16,561 bases of DNA. It comes from DATNNN01 sp035601815 (lineage in GTDB: Bacteria > Pseudomonadota > Alphaproteobacteria > Rhizobiales > Xanthobacteraceae). The notes beneath the pieces are model-generated. The model had not been told where the DNA came from. It saw nothing but the letters and a program-made list of their open reading frames with translations, and made no database searches. The position numbers and the translations under genes were made by a program. Location of the stretch: contig DATNNN010000188.1 of assembly GCA_035601815.1 (NCBI GenBank), forward strand, positions 1-16,561. Direction: 5' to 3'. Of the stretch, positions 1 through 6,876 are shown one piece after another; position 1 is the stretch's first letter; each line of letters opens with the position of its first letter.

Positions 1-1
1 C

Positions 2-1573
2 ACCACGCTGAACCCGAAGCTGCAGGTGATCGCCAAGAAAGCGCTTACCGACGGCCTCGTGCGCTTCGACGAGGGCAAGGGCTGGCGCGGGCCGCTGAGC
101 CAGCTCGACGTCTCCGGCGACTGGGGCGCCAAGCTCGCGGAAGTGCGCGCGCTCAGCGACATCGCCTGGCGCCTCGCGGTGGTGCTGGAAGCGGGCGAAA
201 AGACCGCCAAGGTCGGTTTGCAGCCGGGCCGCGAGGGTTCGGGCGCGCTGGTCAAGGAGCGCGAGATCGGCACCATCTCCGCCGACGACATGAAGTGGGT
301 GAAGCCTACGGCCGGCAAGGATCGCGGCAAGCCGGTGCGCAATCTCGCCGACGTGTTGAAGGCCGGCGACGTAATCTACGTCGAGGTGATCGAGGGCAAG
401 CCGGGCCAGTTTCGGCTGCGCCAGGTTCCCGAGGTCGAGGGCGCGATCATCGCCGCCGACCCGTGGACCGGCCGCGTGCTGGCGCTGGTCGGCGGCTTCT
501 CTTTCGACGAGAGCCAGTTCAACCGCGCGACGCAAGCGCTGCGCCAGCCCGGCTCTGCGTTCAAGCCGTTCGTCTATGCGGCGGCGCTCGACAACGGCTA
601 CACGCCGTCCACCATCGTGGTCGACGCGCCGATCGAGATCGACCAGGGCCCGGGCCTGCCGCCGTGGAAGCCCGAGAACTACGCCAAGCAGTTCTACGGG
701 CCGCAGACGATCCGCTTCGGCGTCGAGCAATCGCGCAACGTCATGACCGTGCGCCTCGCCCAGGACGTGGGCATGCCGCTGATCGCCGAATACACCAAGC
801 GCTTCGGCGTCTACGACGACCTGTTGCCGGTGCTCTCCATGGCGCTCGGCGCCGGCGAGACCACGTTGCTGCGCATGGTCGCGGGCTACTCGATGTTCGA
901 CAACGGCGGCCGGCGCATCAAGCCGACGCTGATCGACCGCGTGCAGGACCGCTACGGCCGCACCATCTACAAGCACGACGAGCGCGAGTGCCAGGCGTGC
1001 GACGCCGATGCCTGGAAGAACCAGGAGGAGCCCACGGTCCTCGACCGCCGCGAGCAGGTCATCGATCCGATGACCGCCTATCAGGTCACCTCGATCATGG
1101 AGGGCGTGGTCCAGCGCGGCACCGGCACGGTGCTGCGCGAGCTCGGCCGGCCGGTTGCTGGCAAGACCGGCACCACCAACGAGGAGAAGGACGTCTGGTT
1201 TATCGGCTTCACCCCCGACATGGTGGTGGGCGTCTATCTCGGCTACGACCGGCCGCGCACGCTCGGCCGCGGCGTCACCGGCGGCCACCACGCGGCGCCC
1301 ATCGTGCGCGACTTCATGAAGATGGCGCTTGCCGACAAGCCGGCGCAGCCGTTCCGCGTGCCGCCCGGCATCAAGCTCATCCGCATCAACGCCAAGACCG
1401 GCCAGCGCGCCGGCCCCGGCGACGAGAAGGTGATCTTGGAGGCGTTCAAGCCGGGCACGGCGCCGGCCGATTCCTATTCCATCGGCATCGGCGACGACGG
1501 GCGCGGGCCGTGGAGCGGCATTTCCTCGGACGCCGACCGCGCCGTGGGCCGTGGGCCGGGCGGATTGTGGTGA
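2..1573 (+). CDS. mrcA: Penicillin-binding protein 1A (class A PBP), C-terminal part; 5' end outside window
   Basis: Bifunctional peptidoglycan synthase that polymerises glycan strands and cross-links peptides on the periplasmic face of the inner membrane. Only the linker/OB-like segment and the transpeptidase domain are in the window; the glycosyltransferase domain lies to the left. The frame is open from base 2 and begins TTLNPKLQ, the usual PBP1A junction motif (TTLdpkLQ). All three penicillin-binding motifs are present: SAFK with the catalytic serine codon at 554-556, SRN at 731-739, and KTGTT starting at 1163. The short QACDADAW insert before the KTG motif and the Gly-rich C-terminus (DDGRGPWSGI...) fit alphaproteobacterial PBP1A. 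An internal GTG at 26 opens the longest frame but is not a real start. Known: mrcA often sits directly upstream of prfB in Rhizobiales; here an ABC exporter lies between. Family call is firm; mrcA versus another class A paralogue is slightly less so. Confidence 0.95.
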   Translation, partial: TTLNPKLQVIAKKALTDGLVRFDEGKGWRGPLSQLDVSGDWGAKLAEVRALSDIAWRLAVVLEAGEKTAKVGLQPGREGSGALVKEREIGTISADDMKWVKPTAGKDRGKPVRNLADVLKAGDVIYVEVIEGKPGQFRLRQVPEVEGAIIAADPWTGRVLALVGGFSFDESQFNRATQALRQPGSAFKPFVYAAALDNGYTPSTIVVDAPIEIDQGPGLPPWKPENYAKQFYGPQTIRFGVEQSRNVMTVRLAQDVGMPLIAEYTKRFGVYDDLLPVLSMALGAGETTLLRMVAGYSMFDNGGRRIKPTLIDRVQDRYGRTIYKHDERECQACDADAWKNQEEPTVLDRREQVIDPMTAYQVTSIMEGVVQRGTGTVLRELGRPVAGKTGTTNEEKDVWFIGFTPDMVVGVYLGYDRPRTLGRGVTGGHHAAPIVRDFMKMALADKPAQPFRVPPGIKLIRINAKTGQRAGPGDEKVILEAFKPGTAPADSYSIGIGDDGRGPWSGISSDADRAVGRGPGGLW

Positions 1574-1601
1574 GGGGCGGCTAGCGCTCAGACATTGTTG
1601 C

Positions 1602-1690
1602 CGTCATGGCCGGGCTCGTCCCGGCCATCTCGATTCTTGGGGCACGTGCCCTCCTTAAGCGGGATTGCCGGGACAAGCCCGGCAACGACG
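1602..1690 (-). repeat. Double-palindrome intergenic repeat, copy 1 (REP/BIME-like)
   Basis: An 89-base element filling the gap between mrcA and the convergent ABC permease gene. Each half is itself a hairpin: ATGGCCGGG...CCCGGCCAT on the left and TTGCCGGG...CCCGGCAA on the right. The two halves are inverted copies of each other. Its reverse complement aligns along its whole length with the copies at 10332-10422 and 11229-11319, including the shared core CGCTTA...GTGCCCC...GAATCGAGATGGCCGGGAC, so this copy is in the opposite orientation. The hairpins could also stop transcription between the convergent genes, although no T run follows. Confidence 0.85.
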
Positions 1691-1691
1691 A

Positions 1692-3230
1692 CTAGGCGTG
1701 CCGCGCCCGGTGCGGACTGATGATGCGCGCCACCGCCAGCACGCCGAGCGCGAGCACGGCAGTCACCGCCGCCTGCCATTGCCCGCTCGCCGCGAGCGCC
1801 GCGGTCCCCGCCCAGCCGATGGAGGAGAAGGCTTCGGCGAAGGTGGCGATGCGCGAGGCCGTATGCCGGCGGCGGAAGTTGCTGCGCTTGGCCTGCACGC
1901 GGAACCAGAGCTGGATCGCGGTGGCGGCGATGGCGGCGACGATGAGAAATGCCGCGGCGGTCGCCGCCTGCATGGGTGCGACGAGGGCGAGCGCGAGCAG
2001 GAGCGGCGCGAACACGAGCGCGAGCGCCGACAGCACCGCCTCGATCTTGGCGCGGATCACGGCGCGCCGGCTTACCGGCGCCGTGGCGACGAGCTCGGGC
2101 GCGTCCTCGCCGGAGATGGCGAGCCACGCGAGCCCGCCCGCGAGCTGGCCGCCGGCCATGACCAGCACTGGCACCAAAATGAGGAGCGCGTCGGCGCCGT
2201 CGCCGAAGCTCCGCCACAACATGAGCGCGGGCGGCAGGAGATAGAGAATTTGCATCAGCGTCTGCGACATCAGCCACGGATCGCGCCGCAGCAGCATCCA
2301 TTCCTTGCGCCGCAGCACGGCCGCCGCGGAGCCGGCGCGAAAGGTGCGGGCACCGCGCGCGCGGGACGGTGCGCCCTGCGCGGCACCAGCAGCGGCGATG
2401 GCGTGCTCGCCGAAGCGCGCCGAGAAAGCGGCGACGGTGAGCGCGAGCAGGGCCGCGCCGGCGGCGGCGACAGGAAGGAGCGCCGAAAGATCGCCGAGGA
2501 TCGCGCGCGCCGGCCAATAGACCGGGCTTTCGATCGTGGGCGCGCTGTCGATGAAGGTGTCTGAGGCTAGGAACGCGAGCCGCGACAGCGTGCCGTAGGA
2601 CAGGATCGCCGCCACCTGGATGCCGATGACGAACGCGGCTCCCACCACCGCCGCTACCACTTGCGCCACGAAGCGCGTGCGCCGCGGCCCGATCAGGCGG
2701 AAGAGCGCGACGGTGAGCGCCACCGCGAGCGCGGTCGCGACCGCGCCGAGGGAAAGGATCACGCCATAGCCCGCGAGCCAGTGCGGCCCGGCGGCGATGG
2801 TGAGCACGTTGACGAAAGGGCCGACGAGCAGGAGACCCATGAGGGTCACGGTCAGCGCCAGGATCGCGATGCGCACCGCGAACACGCGCCGCGCCTTTAC
2901 CGGCGAGGAGAGAATAAGGTCGAGGTCGGAGCGGGCGTAGAAGGCGCGCGTTACCGATTCCATCGCCTGCGAGACCATGAGCGAGAAGGCCAGCAACCCG
3001 ATGCCGCTGACGATGACGAGCGTCGCCTTGTCCGGATCGGTGCCCGCGCTGCTGAACTGGCGCACCGCGAGCCAGGCGAGCCCGTGCATGAAGAGGACGA
3101 AGAGGGCGATGCCGGTGACGACCGCGCCGAGGCGCGCGCGCCGCCCGGCCGTGAGCATGGCGAGCGCGTCGCGCATCGCCAGCCGCAGCTCATGCCCGGC
3201 GAACCAGGCGTAGGTGGCGGGCGCGATCAC
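1692..3230 (-). CDS. ABC-type exporter, integral membrane permease (two-half, ABC-2/EcsB-like)
   Basis: Hydrophobic protein of about 512 residues with roughly 10-12 predicted membrane spans, the membrane partner of the ATPase encoded just upstream. It appears to have two similar halves. Each has a charged helix running into a span and a motif of acidic residues, a hydrophobic stretch, [S/T]xPV and RR: DLDLILSSPVKARR in the first half and EDAPELVATAPVSRR in the second. The second half restarts with a RRKEWMLLRRDPW entry segment typical of ABC-2 permeases. The start chosen is the GTG at 3230, whose GTGA overlaps the ATPase stop and implies translational coupling. The open frame continues another 142 codons upstream, but that part is an Arg/His-rich shadow of the ATPase gene. 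The substrate cannot be told from sequence. Confidence 0.85.
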   Translation of the reverse strand: MIAPATYAWFAGHELRLAMRDALAMLTAGRRARLGAVVTGIALFVLFMHGLAWLAVRQFSSAGTDPDKATLVIVSGIGLLAFSLMVSQAMESVTRAFYARSDLDLILSSPVKARRVFAVRIAILALTVTLMGLLLVGPFVNVLTIAAGPHWLAGYGVILSLGAVATALAVALTVALFRLIGPRRTRFVAQVVAAVVGAAFVIGIQVAAILSYGTLSRLAFLASDTFIDSAPTIESPVYWPARAILGDLSALLPVAAAGAALLALTVAAFSARFGEHAIAAAGAAQGAPSRARGARTFRAGSAAAVLRRKEWMLLRRDPWLMSQTLMQILYLLPPALMLWRSFGDGADALLILVPVLVMAGGQLAGGLAWLAISGEDAPELVATAPVSRRAVIRAKIEAVLSALALVFAPLLLALALVAPMQAATAAAFLIVAAIAATAIQLWFRVQAKRSNFRRRHTASRIATFAEAFSSIGWAGTAALAASGQWQAAVTAVLALGVLAVARIISPHRARHA

Positions 3231-3973
3231 GCCGCCTCTTCGGCGACCAGCGCAAGGAAAGTGTCCTCGAGGCTCGCCTCGTGCTGGCCGGCGCGGCGGC
3301 GCAGCTCCTCGAGCGTGCCTTCGGCGATGAGGCGGCCCCGCGCGATGATGCCGATGCGGTCGGCCATGCGCTCGGCGACTTCCAGGATGTGCGTGGTCAT
3401 CACCACGGTGCCGCCGGCGCGCACGCGCTCGCGCAACACGTTCTTCACCTGCCGCGCCGAGCCGGCGTCGAGGCCGGTGAGGGGCTCGTCGAGGATGATG
3501 ACGGTGGGCTCGTGCACCAAGGCGCCCGCGAGCGCCACCTTCTGGCGCATGCCCTTGGAGAATCCCTCGCAGCGCTCCTGCGCGTGCGCCTGCAGATCGA
3601 GCCAGCCGAGGAGCGCGCGGGCGCGGCTGTCGGCGAGCTTGGCGTCGATGCCCCACAGGCCCGCGACGAACTCTAGATACTCGAGCGGGGTGAGCTTGTC
3701 GTAGATCATCGGCTCGTCAGAGATCCACGCCATCAGCTGCTTCGCCGCAATCGGCTGCTTGAGCGCGTCGATGCCGGCGACGGAGATGTCGCCCGCGTCG
3801 GGCGCGAGCAGTCCCGCCACCATGCGCAGCGTCGTGGTTTTGCCGGCGCCGTTCGGGCCGACGAGGGCGTAGAACTCGCCGGCGCGCACGCGCAGATCGA
3901 GGCCGTCCACCGCCGGGCGCTCGAAGCGCTTCACGAGCCCGCGGATTTCGAGGGCGAACAGGGGGCTCGTCAT
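3227..3973 (-). CDS. ABC transporter ATP-binding protein (export type)
   Basis: Cytoplasmic ATPase of about 248 residues that drives the adjacent permease. Counting from the ATG at 3973, Walker A GPNGAGKT is at residues 39-46, the signature FSKGMRQ at 138-144, Walker B VIILDEP at 158-164 and the switch histidine (TTHIL) at 195. Where the Q-loop is expected the sequence reads ISDEPMIYDKLTPLEYLEF, i.e. a DEP triplet at about 86-88 in place of the usual glutamine context. I have seen this in EcsA/ABC-2 export-type ATPases, so it suggests a subfamily rather than a defect. A GTG start at 4000 would add nine residues; neither start has a strong Shine-Dalgarno. Its stop overlaps the permease GTG in a GTGA. 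The pair is divergent from the DUF1059-like/prfB genes. Confidence 0.93.
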   Translation of the reverse strand: MTSPLFALEIRGLVKRFERPAVDGLDLRVRAGEFYALVGPNGAGKTTTLRMVAGLLAPDAGDISVAGIDALKQPIAAKQLMAWISDEPMIYDKLTPLEYLEFVAGLWGIDAKLADSRARALLGWLDLQAHAQERCEGFSKGMRQKVALAGALVHEPTVIILDEPLTGLDAGSARQVKNVLRERVRAGGTVVMTTHILEVAERMADRIGIIARGRLIAEGTLEELRRRAGQHEASLEDTFLALVAEEAA

Positions 3974-4086
3974 GGCGCTCGGCGATAATGGGGAATGCAC
4001 GCCCGCGAGCCTAAAACTGATAGGTTTCCGCCCCGTGAATCAACGCGGCGAAATTCTCATCTTTCCGCGAACCCGCTTATCCGCTG

Positions 4087-4116
4087 TTTACTGACGCGCG
4101 TGAACGGGACTAGAAT
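4087..4116 (+). promoter_or_regulatory. Candidate sigma-70-type promoter for the DUF1059-like gene (and possibly prfB)
   Basis: TTTACT at 4087-4092 and TAGAAT at 4111-4116 are separated by 18 bases, matching four and five of six consensus positions. They lie about 50 bases upstream of the next ATG in the divergent gap between the ABC exporter and the DUF1059-like gene. This is eye-matching only, and alphaproteobacterial promoters are degenerate. Confidence 0.35.
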
Positions 4117-4162
4117 CGCCCCGCGAACGGCCGAAGTCGCGGCCCGTTCCAGGGAGGTCACC

Positions 4163-4366
4163 ATGTCAGCGTTCAAATTGGATTGCTCGTGCGGCGACAG
4201 CGTGAAAGTCGACGCGGCAAGCCGTAACGACGCGGTATCGCAGATGAAGAACATCATGAATGCGGACGGGATCGCGACTCACTTCAAGGAGAAGCATCCC
4301 GGCCAGCCGGTGCCGCCGGTCGCGGCCGTGCATCAGTTGATCGAGCAGGGCGTCAAGGCGGCCTGA
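4163..4366 (+). CDS. Small DUF1059-like protein
   Basis: A 67-residue cytoplasmic-looking protein. The start is the ATG at 4163, preceded by a strong Shine-Dalgarno AGGGAGG at 4151-4157; the longer frame from 3995 is not supported. An N-terminal LDCSCGD motif and a later THFKEKHPG recall the C-x-C-G...H-x-K-E-x-H layout of DUF1059-type small proteins, possibly metal-binding. The C-terminus (HQLIEQGVKAA) is helical. It ends six bases before the prfB ATG and may be cotranscribed with it. Function is unknown. The existence of the gene is well supported by its ribosome binding site and composition; the family assignment is tentative. Confidence 0.7.
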   Translation: MSAFKLDCSCGDSVKVDAASRNDAVSQMKNIMNADGIATHFKEKHPGQPVPPVAAVHQLIEQGVKAA

Positions 4367-4372
4367 ACAAGC

Positions 4373-5504
4373 ATGCGCGCGGAAGTCGAGGCCCTCGTCG
4401 AGGAAATCGAGCAGTCGGTCGGGCTGCTGAGGAGGGCGCTTTGACTTCGAGAAGTCGGAAAAGCGCCTAGCCGAGCTCAACCGCCTCGCCGAAGACCCCA
4501 AGCTCTGGGACGACCCGCGCCAGGCCTCGAAGCTCATGCAGGAGCGCACCGCGCTCGGCGACAGCCTCGAGGGCGTGCGCCGCATCGAGCGCGAGCTTGC
4601 CGACCACAAGGAGATGATCGCGCTCGGCGAGGCGGAGAAGGATCAGGGCGTCATCGCCGAGGCGGAGGCCGCGCTCGTGAAGCTTCGCGATGAAGTCAAG
4701 CGCCGCGAGCTCGAGGCCATGCTCGGCGGCGAGGCGGACGGCAACGACTCCTACCTCGAAATCCACGCCGGCGCCGGCGGCACCGAGAGCCAGGACTGGG
4801 CCGAGATGCTCATGCGCATGTACGTGCGCTGGGCCGAGGCGCACGGCTACAAGGTGGCGGTGATCGACGAGGCGCTGGGCGAGGGCGCCGGCATCAAGTC
4901 GGCGACGATCGAGGTCAAGGGCAAGAACGCTTACGGCTGGCTCAAGACCGAGGCGGGCGTGCACCGCCTGGTGCGCATCTCGCCGTTCGACGCCAACGAG
5001 CGCCGCCACACGTCGTTCGCCTCGGTGACGAGCTATCCGGCGGTGGACGACGACATCAAGATCGAGATTCCGGAATCCGACGTGCGCGTGGATACGATGC
5101 GCTCGGGCGGCGCCGGCGGCCAGCACGTGAACAAGACGGAGTCCGCCGTGCGCCTCACCCACATTCCGAGCGGCATCGCGGTGGTGTGCCAAAGCGACCG
5201 CTCCCAGCACAAGAACAAGGCGCAGGCGTGGAACATGCTGCGCGCGAAGCTGTACGAAGCCGAGCTGAAGAAGCGCGAGGCGCAGGCGGTGGTCGACCAG
5301 GCGGCCAAGACCGACATCGGCTGGGGCCACCAGATCCGCTCGTACGTGTTGCAGCCCTATCAGCTGGTGAAGGACCTGCGCACCGGTGTCACCTCGACCA
5401 ATCCGGAGAAGGTGCTGAACGGCGACCTCGACCCGTTCATGCAGGCGGCACTGGCGCAGAAGGTGTTCGGCGGCGGGCCGGAGGAGATTGAGGACGTGGA
5501 GTAG
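4373..5504 (+). CDS. prfB: Peptide chain release factor 2, expressed by programmed +1 frameshift
   Basis: RF2 recognises UGA and UAA stop codons and triggers release of the finished peptide on the ribosome. The full product is about 376 residues: 23 codons from the ATG at 4373, then a +1 shift at CTT-TGA-C (4439-4445) into the long downstream frame, read from GAC at 4443. In that numbering the stop-recognition tripeptide SPF is at 203-205 and the catalytic GGQ at 248-250, each two residues short of the E. coli positions. The in-frame UGA is codon 24 versus 26 in E. coli, the same offset, which confirms the start. Read only from the first ATG of the uninterrupted frame (4536), the protein would lose about 54 N-terminal residues of domain 1. 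Downstream of the DUF1059-like gene by six bases. Identification is essentially certain. Confidence 0.97.
4430..4445 (+). promoter_or_regulatory. prfB +1 recoding site (autoregulatory frameshift)
   Basis: AGGAGG at 4430-4435, three bases, then CTT TGA C. This is the classic RF2 layout: an internal Shine-Dalgarno-like sequence three bases from the slippery CUU codon, followed by UGA and a C that weakens termination. Known mechanism: low RF2 makes the ribosome pause at UGA and slip +1, so RF2 sets its own level. When RF2 is plentiful only a 23-residue peptide is made. Confidence 0.96.
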
Positions 5505-5528
5505 CGCCGACCGCAGCGAGGACTTCGC

Positions 5529-5951
5529 ATGCCCTCACACATCGACCCCACCAAGGAACGCTTCGCCGCGTTTCGCGCCGCCGACCGCGCCGGCCCCATT
5601 CACATGCTGAACCTCGTGCTTCTCCGCGAGCGTGCCGCCTATCCCGACGGCCGCGCCGCGACGGGCGCCGAGGCCTACGCCGCCTATGGCCGCGACAGCG
5701 CGCCGGTATTCCAGCGCGTCGGCGGCCGCGTCATATGGCAGGGCGCCTTCGAGTTGATGCTGATCGGGCCCGAGGCGGGCGAGAACTGGGACCGGGTGTT
5801 CATCGCCGAATATCCCTCGGTCGCGGCCTTCGTCGAGATGCTGCGCGACCCCGTCTATCGCGAGGCAGTGAAGCACCGCCAGGCGGCCGTAGTGGATTCG
5901 CGCCTGATCCGGCTGAAGCCGCTGCCCGCGAGCGACCGCTTCGGCGGCTAG
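5529..5951 (+). CDS. DUF1330 family protein
   Basis: A 140-residue soluble protein with the features of DUF1330, a dimeric ferredoxin-like alpha/beta-barrel fold. It opens with the GPIHMLNLVLLRERAAYPDG strand-loop typical of the family, followed by a central Y-x-x-Y helix (AYAAYGRDSAPVFQRVGGRV). Near the end comes the characteristic VFIAEYPSVAAFVEMLRDPVYREAVKHRQAAVVDSRLI, in which a strand leads to the helix and the final strand. No signal peptide or membrane segment. The start is the ATG at 5529, 24 bases after prfB stops; a weak AGCGAGGA precedes it. Family function is poorly defined; some relatives act on small aromatic or reactive substrates, but nothing here allows a specific claim. Confidence 0.88.
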   Translation: MPSHIDPTKERFAAFRAADRAGPIHMLNLVLLRERAAYPDGRAATGAEAYAAYGRDSAPVFQRVGGRVIWQGAFELMLIGPEAGENWDRVFIAEYPSVAAFVEMLRDPVYREAVKHRQAAVVDSRLIRLKPLPASDRFGG

Positions 5952-5976
5952 GAAACCTTCCGGCGCTTTCCGCGTT
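5951..5976 (+). promoter_or_regulatory. Possible EcfG-type (general stress response) promoter
   Basis: GGAAA at 5951-5955, 17 bases, then CGTT at 5973-5976. This is one mismatch from the GGAAC-N16/17-CGTT pattern recognised by EcfG sigma factors in Alphaproteobacteria. It sits about 45 bases upstream of the first six-cysteine gene, a plausible distance. A short pattern in GC-rich DNA can occur by chance. Confidence 0.25.
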
Positions 5977-6022
5977 GGTTTGCGGCTCCGTTTGGGAGCC
6001 ATTGGGGCAACGGAGGGCAATC

Positions 6023-6346
6023 ATGCGACATCTGGGGTTGGTTTTGGCCGGCGCGATCATGGTCGCGATGGCGGGTCAGGCTAGCGCCGCCGTGCGGCAG
6101 CCGGGCTTCTCGCCCGCCGGCGGGGCGGCGATCACGCTCGTCCAGGAGAAGAAGGAGACCGTCGGCCAGAAGATCAAGCGGGTGTGGAAGAACTGGACGG
6201 GCTACAAGTTCTGCGTCCGCTGCCCGATCCCGATCCCGCTCACCACCTCCAGCTGCACCGAAACAGGCAAGAGCCGGGCCGACGCCAAGGCCAAATGCCA
6301 GGCGCGGAACCAGTTCTGCTACGTCCTGGACGAAGGCTGCCGCTAA
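6023..6346 (+). CDS. Small exported six-cysteine protein, first of a tandem pair
   Basis: A 107-residue protein with a clear Sec signal peptide: MRHLGLVLAGAIMVAMAG, then QASA, with cleavage expected after about residue 22. The start is the ATG at 6023 with GGAGGG at 6012-6017; the longer frame from 5735 is a shadow of the DUF1330 gene. The mature part has a basic linker (EKKETVGQKIKRVWKNW) and six cysteines at 64, 67, 78, 92, 99 and 106, spaced CX2CX10CX13CX6CX6C, with the block FCVRCPIPIP. The next gene repeats this pattern, so the two are paralogues. An even number of periplasmic cysteines suggests three disulfides; the first CX2C could instead be redox-active or metal-binding. I do not recognise a named family. 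Confidence 0.8.
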   Translation: MRHLGLVLAGAIMVAMAGQASAAVRQPGFSPAGGAAITLVQEKKETVGQKIKRVWKNWTGYKFCVRCPIPIPLTTSSCTETGKSRADAKAKCQARNQFCYVLDEGCR

Positions 6347-6397
6347 ATACCGCAAATCCCCTCGTTGACCCCGCGGGCGTTGGCGGGGAGACTGCGA

Positions 6398-6419
6398 TTC
6401 GCGTGCACCCGCACGCGAA
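6398..6419 (+). promoter_or_regulatory. Perfect 9-bp hairpin in the leader of the second six-cysteine gene
   Basis: TTCGCGTGC and GCACGCGAA form a perfect stem around an ACCC loop, ending eight bases before the GGGGGG ribosome binding site at 6427-6432. There is no T run, so it is not a standard terminator. The first gene has a related arrangement: GGCTCC/GGAGCC at 5984-6000, then CCATTGGGG, a purine-rich ribosome binding site and ATCATGCG. The hairpin may control translation or mRNA stability of the second gene. Confidence 0.4.
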
Positions 6420-6438
6420 GCCAATTGGGGGGAAAATC

Positions 6439-6870
6439 ATGCGTTACTTGCTAGGGGTGGCCGCTGCGGTCGCCTTGATAGTGGGCGCCGGCAGCGCCGG
6501 CGCCGCGGTGGTGAAGCCCGCCGGTCTGGCCGCGGCCGCCGTCGATCTCGGCAGCCTCGAGCTCGTGGCCAGGAAGGGGCGCGCCCATGGGGCGGCCTTC
6601 TGCGTCGCTTGTCCGATTCCGATGCCGGTCATGAACAAGACCTGCGTGGGCAGCATGCAAAGCTGCATGGCGGCGAACCCGCTTTGCTATGTGACGAGCG
6701 GCGCGTGCGCGGCTGGTCCTGTAGCGGCACCCGCCAAGGCGAAGAAGGCGAGGAAGGCCAAGAAGGCCGGGAAGAAAAAGATGGAGAAGAAAGAGCCGGC
6801 GGCGAAGAAGGAGCCGGCGAAGAAAGAGCCCGCAAAGAAAGAGCCGGCAAAGAAAGACAAGAAGAAGTAA
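6439..6870 (+). CDS. Exported six-cysteine protein with lysine-rich repeat tail, second of tandem pair
   Basis: A 143-residue protein with a signal peptide (MRYLLGVAAAVALIVGAG, then SAGA, cleavage near residue 22). Start is the ATG at 6439 behind GGGGGGAAAA; the frame from 6184 overlaps the previous gene and is rejected. Cysteines at 55, 58, 69, 76, 83 and 90 are spaced CX2CX10CX6CX6CX6C, with FCVACPIPMP and LCYVTSGAC matching FCVRCPIPIP and FCYVLDEGC of the upstream gene. Residues from about 99 to 143 are almost only K, A, E and P, ending in four EPA(A)KK units encoded by 15-base DNA repeats. Such tails bind anionic polymers (nucleic acid, teichoic or LPS-type polysaccharide) in other proteins; here that is inference. 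The pair looks like a tandem duplication followed by tail gain in this copy. Confidence 0.8.
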   Translation: MRYLLGVAAAVALIVGAGSAGAAVVKPAGLAAAAVDLGSLELVARKGRAHGAAFCVACPIPMPVMNKTCVGSMQSCMAANPLCYVTSGACAAGPVAAPAKAKKARKAKKAGKKKMEKKEPAAKKEPAKKEPAKKEPAKKDKKK

Positions 6871-6876
6871 GGCGCG

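Noticed and set aside
295..1584. 429-codon forward frame overlapping mrcA
   Set aside because: Arg/Gly/Ala-rich translation without motifs; it is the shifted-frame shadow of the PBP1A gene, which has all catalytic motifs.
3231..3656. 142-codon N-terminal extension of the permease frame
   Set aside because: Arg/His-rich and fully overlapping the ATPase gene in another frame; the GTG at 3230 overlapping the ATPase stop is the natural start.
4467..5330. 287-codon minus-strand frame over prfB
   Set aside because: Leu/His/Arg-rich antisense shadow of a highly conserved gene; no ribosome binding site or family.
6790..6865. 15-base repeats as a CRISPR-like array
   Set aside because: The repeats are contiguous, have no spacers, and encode the in-frame EPAKK tail of an exported protein.
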